A stretch of 7,542 nt of DNA from Actinomycetota bacterium (GTDB taxonomy: Bacteria > Actinomycetota > UBA4738 > HRBIN12), in NCBI GenBank assembly GCA_005885325.1, contig VAYX01000140.1, positions 1 to 7,542 of the forward strand, in the 5' to 3' direction. This document shows positions 5,093 to 7,542 of the stretch, in pieces. Every line of letters starts with the position of its first letter. Position 1 is the stretch's first letter. The position numbers and the translations under genes were made by a program. The notes under the pieces are model-generated. The model had not been told where the DNA came from, did not search any database, and saw only the letters and a list, made by a program, of their open reading frames with translations.

Positions 5093-7129
5093 ATGAGCCC
5101 GCCGACCATGCGCCGCTTCGCCGGGCTCCTCCTCGTCACCTTCGCCCTCATCCTGCTCCCCGTCCCGCAGGCGCGGGCCCAGGAGCCGGACGTGCGCCTG
5201 ACGTTGATGGGCCAGACCCCCTGGAACTCTGCGAGTGAGCGAACGCTCGAGATCAAGGTCCGGGCCCAGAACCTGAGCGACCAGTCCCTGACGGACCTGT
5301 CTGTGGGATGGACCCTGTGGGGCCCGGTGTTCACCCGAACCGACTTCGAGGACTCGCTGACCGCCGATCCCGAGAACGCGGTGGCCATCGGGGGGGACAC
5401 CATCGTCCAGGGGGGGACGATCGAGCCCGGCGGGTCCCGCGTCTTCACCGTCCGCCTGACACTCGAGTCCGACGGGATCAGCGCGACCGAGTCCCTGATC
5501 TATCCACTGAAGATCGACCTTCGGACCGGTTTCACCTCGCTCGCGGCCCTGCGGACCCCGGTGATCTTCCTGGTTCGGCAGCCGCAGACGCCGCTTCGCG
5601 TGGCCTGGACTTTCGTCCTGCACGAGCCGGTGTCGTTCGAGCCGAACGGCGTCTTCACCTCCACCGCCCTCGAGCAGGACCTGGCGCAGGGCGGGCACCT
5701 CGCGGGCGAGATCCACGCGCTGCTGGCCATGACGGAGGACCGGGCGCAGACCCCGGTCGACCTCGCGGTCTCTCCGGTGCTGCTCGCCGACCTTGCGCGG
5801 ATGCGGGCCGGGTACGCGGTGATGGACGCGGGCGAACGCCGAGTGGTCAAGGCCGGGACGGGCGGTGCGGCCGCCGCGGCCAAGGCCATCGCGGACCTGC
5901 GGCAGATCGTCGGCTCGCCCGAGGTGGAGCTCTCGGCGCTCCCGTTCGCGGCGCCCAACCTTCCCTCCCTCTCGTTCGGTGGGCTGTCGCCGGACCTCAC
6001 CACGCAGCTCCAGCGGGGCAGGGACAGCGTGGAGACGATCCTGGGGCGTGCGCCCGATCCGGCGCTCCTTCGTCCACCCGGCTCGGCGCTCGACCCCGCG
6101 AGCCTGGACCACCTCGCGGCCCGCGCCGTCGACCTGCTGATCGTCGATCCCGCGACCGTCCCGCCGGCGAACCAGCCCCTCGGGTTCGCTCCGCCCCCGA
6201 CCACGTCGCTGCGTACTTCCTCAGGACCGGTGACCGCACTCGTCTCGGATCCGAACGTGGGAGCCATGCTGAGCTCCGAGATCGTCACCGCGGATCCGGT
6301 TCGAGCCGCGCAAGCGGTGCTGGGGGAGCTCGCCGCGATCTGGCTCGAACAGCCCGGGCTGGACCGCGGGATCGCCGTCACGTTTCCCGATGGCTTCGAC
6401 CCTCCCGGGGCGTTCTTCGGCCAGCTGGTGCGGGGAGTAACGGGCGCTCCCTGGCTTCGGAAGTCGACCGCCTCCGCGATCGCCGATACTTTCCCGCCGA
6501 GCTCCGAGAGCGAGCTCGCCGAGACCGTCCCCGTCACGTTCCCCCGCACGTACGTCGAGACCATCAAGCAGACGCGCAAGCGGATCGAGAGTTATCGGTC
6601 GATGCTCGTGGACAAGAGCCTCGAGCCCGATCGGCTCGACAACATGCTGCTCCTTGCGGAATCGGCGCAGTTCCTCGTGGATCAGACCACCGGCTTCTCG
6701 TTCATCGGGTCGGCGCGGGAGGAGATCGGATCGGTCTTCGGGGCGGTGCGGCCCGACACCACCCAGCCCATCACGCTCACGTCGAGCACCGGCACCGGGA
6801 TTCCCATCCGCCTGACGAACGGCAACAAGGAACCGCTCCGCGTGTCCGTGCGACTGGTCTCCCCGCACCTCAGTGGGTCACCCCATTCGTCCATGGTGTT
6901 GAAGGCCGATTCCACCCAGACGGTCAACTTCGACGTCCAGCTGAACACGACCGGACGGTTCCCCGTCGACGTGGAGGTCACCTCACCGTCGGGGCGGGTC
7001 ATCAGCAGGGACACCCTGATCGTGCGATCCACCGCCTACAACAGGTTCGCGTTGCTCATCACGATCGGGGCAGCACTGCTGGCGCTGCTGGTATGGACCA
7101 GGAGGTTCGTGCCACGTCGGACCTCGTGA
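5093..7129 (+). CDS. DUF6049-type secreted, membrane-anchored protein
   Basis: This 678-residue protein has unknown function. An N-terminal signal peptide (MRRFAGLLLV... to PVPQARA, about 6-29) has a likely cleavage site after ARA. A beta-rich, Ig-like region follows (about 33-165, with LEIKVRAQNLSDQSL), then a long mixed alpha/beta region (about 166-540) that includes GHLAGEIHALLAM and PVDLAVSPVLLADLARM. A second beta-rich region (about 558-645) leads through VRSTAYNR to one membrane helix (about 652-668) and a short basic cytoplasmic tail (RRFVPRR). This topology and the position directly before murJ match the actinobacterial family that includes Rv3909. At 678 residues it is shorter than the mycobacterial form. 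The middle region recalls glycosidase or deacetylase-like barrels, but I see no catalytic motif. ATG 5093 is used; ATG 5108 also keeps the signal peptide. The stop overlaps the murJ GTG. A cell-wall role tied to MurJ is inferred from conserved linkage only. Confidence 0.85.
   Translation: MSPPTMRRFAGLLLVTFALILLPVPQARAQEPDVRLTLMGQTPWNSASERTLEIKVRAQNLSDQSLTDLSVGWTLWGPVFTRTDFEDSLTADPENAVAIGGDTIVQGGTIEPGGSRVFTVRLTLESDGISATESLIYPLKIDLRTGFTSLAALRTPVIFLVRQPQTPLRVAWTFVLHEPVSFEPNGVFTSTALEQDLAQGGHLAGEIHALLAMTEDRAQTPVDLAVSPVLLADLARMRAGYAVMDAGERRVVKAGTGGAAAAAKAIADLRQIVGSPEVELSALPFAAPNLPSLSFGGLSPDLTTQLQRGRDSVETILGRAPDPALLRPPGSALDPASLDHLAARAVDLLIVDPATVPPANQPLGFAPPPTTSLRTSSGPVTALVSDPNVGAMLSSEIVTADPVRAAQAVLGELAAIWLEQPGLDRGIAVTFPDGFDPPGAFFGQLVRGVTGAPWLRKSTASAIADTFPPSSESELAETVPVTFPRTYVETIKQTRKRIESYRSMLVDKSLEPDRLDNMLLLAESAQFLVDQTTGFSFIGSAREEIGSVFGAVRPDTTQPITLTSSTGTGIPIRLTNGNKEPLRVSVRLVSPHLSGSPHSSMVLKADSTQTVNFDVQLNTTGRFPVDVEVTSPSGRVISRDTLIVRSTAYNRFALLITIGAALLALLVWTRRFVPRRTS
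5390..5416 (+). repeat. Two G7 tracts 20 bp apart in the DUF6049 gene
   Basis: Runs of seven G occur at 5390-5396 and 5410-5416, each followed by AC and a nearby ATCG (GGGGGGGACACCATCG and GGGGGGGACGATCG). They encode the two GG pairs in AIGGDTIVQGGT. A one-base slip in either would truncate the protein early. They may be slippage-prone, or simply places where sequencing errors are likely. Confidence 0.4.
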
Positions 7130-7542
7130 CGCCAGATACGCCGGAGGGCGTCGACCTCCCACCCGAGGACTCACAGGCGGCGTTCGTTCGCAACACCGCG
7201 GTGATGTCGGTGGGCACGACGCTTTCGCGAGTGACGGGGTTCCTCCGCCTGTCGGCCATGGCCTATGCCTTGGGGATCACCGAGACCCGGCTGGCCGATG
7301 CCTACAACATCGCCAACATCACGCCGAACATCGTCTACGAGCTGGCGCTGGGGGGGATCCTGTCCTCGGTCTTCGTCCCGGTGTTCGTGCAATGGCTCCA
7401 GTCCCGGGGACGCGAAGCAGCATGGGACGTGGCCCGCAGGGTCCTGGGTATCGCCGCCGTCTCCCTCTCCATCATCAGCATCCTCGGCATCGCGCTCGCC
7501 CCATGGATCATCCGCCTGTACACCGTGGGTGTGCCGGATGGC
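7126..7542 (+). CDS. murJ: Lipid II flippase MurJ, N-terminal fragment
   Basis: The frame runs off the window end, leaving about 139 residues of a protein normally above 500. MurJ (MviN, MOP superfamily) flips the peptidoglycan precursor lipid II across the membrane. The fragment has AFVRNTAVMSVGTTLSRVTGFLR (family N-terminus, with S34, R35 and R41 in the SRxxGFxR motif), LADAYNIAN (57-65), TPNIVYELALGGILSSVFVPVF (66-87) and a third hydrophobic helix VLGIAAVSLSIISILGIAL. GTG 7126 is preferred because it overlaps the DUF6049 stop as GTGA, as elsewhere in this operon. ATG 7093, in frame, would add 11 residues with a 37-bp overlap. An AGGAGG at 7100-7105 lies 20 nt before the GTG, farther than usual. 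The window cannot show whether a C-terminal pseudokinase-type extension, as in mycobacteria, is present. Confidence 0.93.
   Translation, partial: MTPDTPEGVDLPPEDSQAAFVRNTAVMSVGTTLSRVTGFLRLSAMAYALGITETRLADAYNIANITPNIVYELALGGILSSVFVPVFVQWLQSRGREAAWDVARRVLGIAAVSLSIISILGIALAPWIIRLYTVGVPDG

Noticed and set aside
4126..5448. A 440-codon minus-strand frame opposite the Nudix, TSUP and DUF6049 genes
   Set aside because: The composition is shadow-like and it crosses three real genes.
5003..6579. Minus-strand frames of 359-369 codons opposite the DUF6049 gene
   Set aside because: No motifs, biased composition, and complete overlap with a gene that has a signal peptide, a membrane anchor and conserved context.
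7093..7125. ATG 7093 as the murJ start
   Set aside because: Possible, but it has no Shine-Dalgarno sequence and overlaps DUF6049 by 37 bp; the GTGA overlap at 7126 matches the other junctions. Kept as an alternative.
1..7542. tRNA, rRNA, CRISPR array, insertion sequence, phage or attachment site
   Set aside because: No cloverleaf-like segment, spaced direct repeats, transposase or integrase motifs, or terminal inverted repeats were seen on reading both strands.

Overview
The window is GC-rich coding DNA of bacterial, very probably actinobacterial, type. The best taxonomic evidence is the set cca (pcnA) / Nudix hydrolase / large secreted membrane-anchored DUF6049-type protein / murJ (mviN), in that order and orientation. 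This is the arrangement found near the chromosome origin of many Actinomycetota (in Mycobacterium tuberculosis, Rv3907c to Rv3910). TANNNT-type -10 boxes placed a few bases before start codons, GTG starts and 4-bp stop/start overlaps fit the same group. A PilT ATPase here, and a shorter DUF6049 protein than in mycobacteria, suggest a deep-branching or environmental lineage (inference only).

Layout. Positions 1-257 hold the C-terminal end of a type I signal peptidase (+). It converges on the CCA-adding tRNA nucleotidyltransferase (-, 265-1674). A short divergent promoter region (1675-1730) separates cca from a small membrane protein with an HExxH motif (+, 1731-2054). That protein's stop codon overlaps the stop of a PilT-type ATPase (-, 2051-3139) at a shared CTAG. 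PilT lies 6 nt downstream of a DedA-family membrane protein (-, 3146-3853), so dedA-pilT looks like a two-gene operon. A 39-bp divergent region (3854-3892) separates dedA from a + strand operon: Nudix hydrolase (3893-4318), TSUP/TauE-family transporter (4315-5091), DUF6049-type protein (5093-7129) and the start of murJ (from about 7126, cut by the window end). Spacings in this operon are 4-bp overlap, 1-bp gap and 4-bp overlap.

How the genes fit together. Most products act at the cell envelope: protein export processing (signal peptidase), lipid-linked precursor flipping (MurJ), a possible lipid-carrier or small-molecule translocase (DedA), an anion-type exporter (TSUP), a large surface protein of unknown function (DUF6049) and a motor ATPase usually tied to type IV pili (PilT). 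Compared with the usual actinobacterial block, two insertions stand out: the HExxH protein plus dedA-pilT between cca and the Nudix gene, and the TSUP gene between the Nudix and DUF6049 genes. I found no RNA genes, CRISPR arrays, transposons or phage genes, and no gene-free stretch longer than about 60 bp. Nothing in the window is clearly a new defence or mobile system. The least-characterised items are the HExxH mini-protein, the DUF6049 protein and the dedA-pilT pairing.
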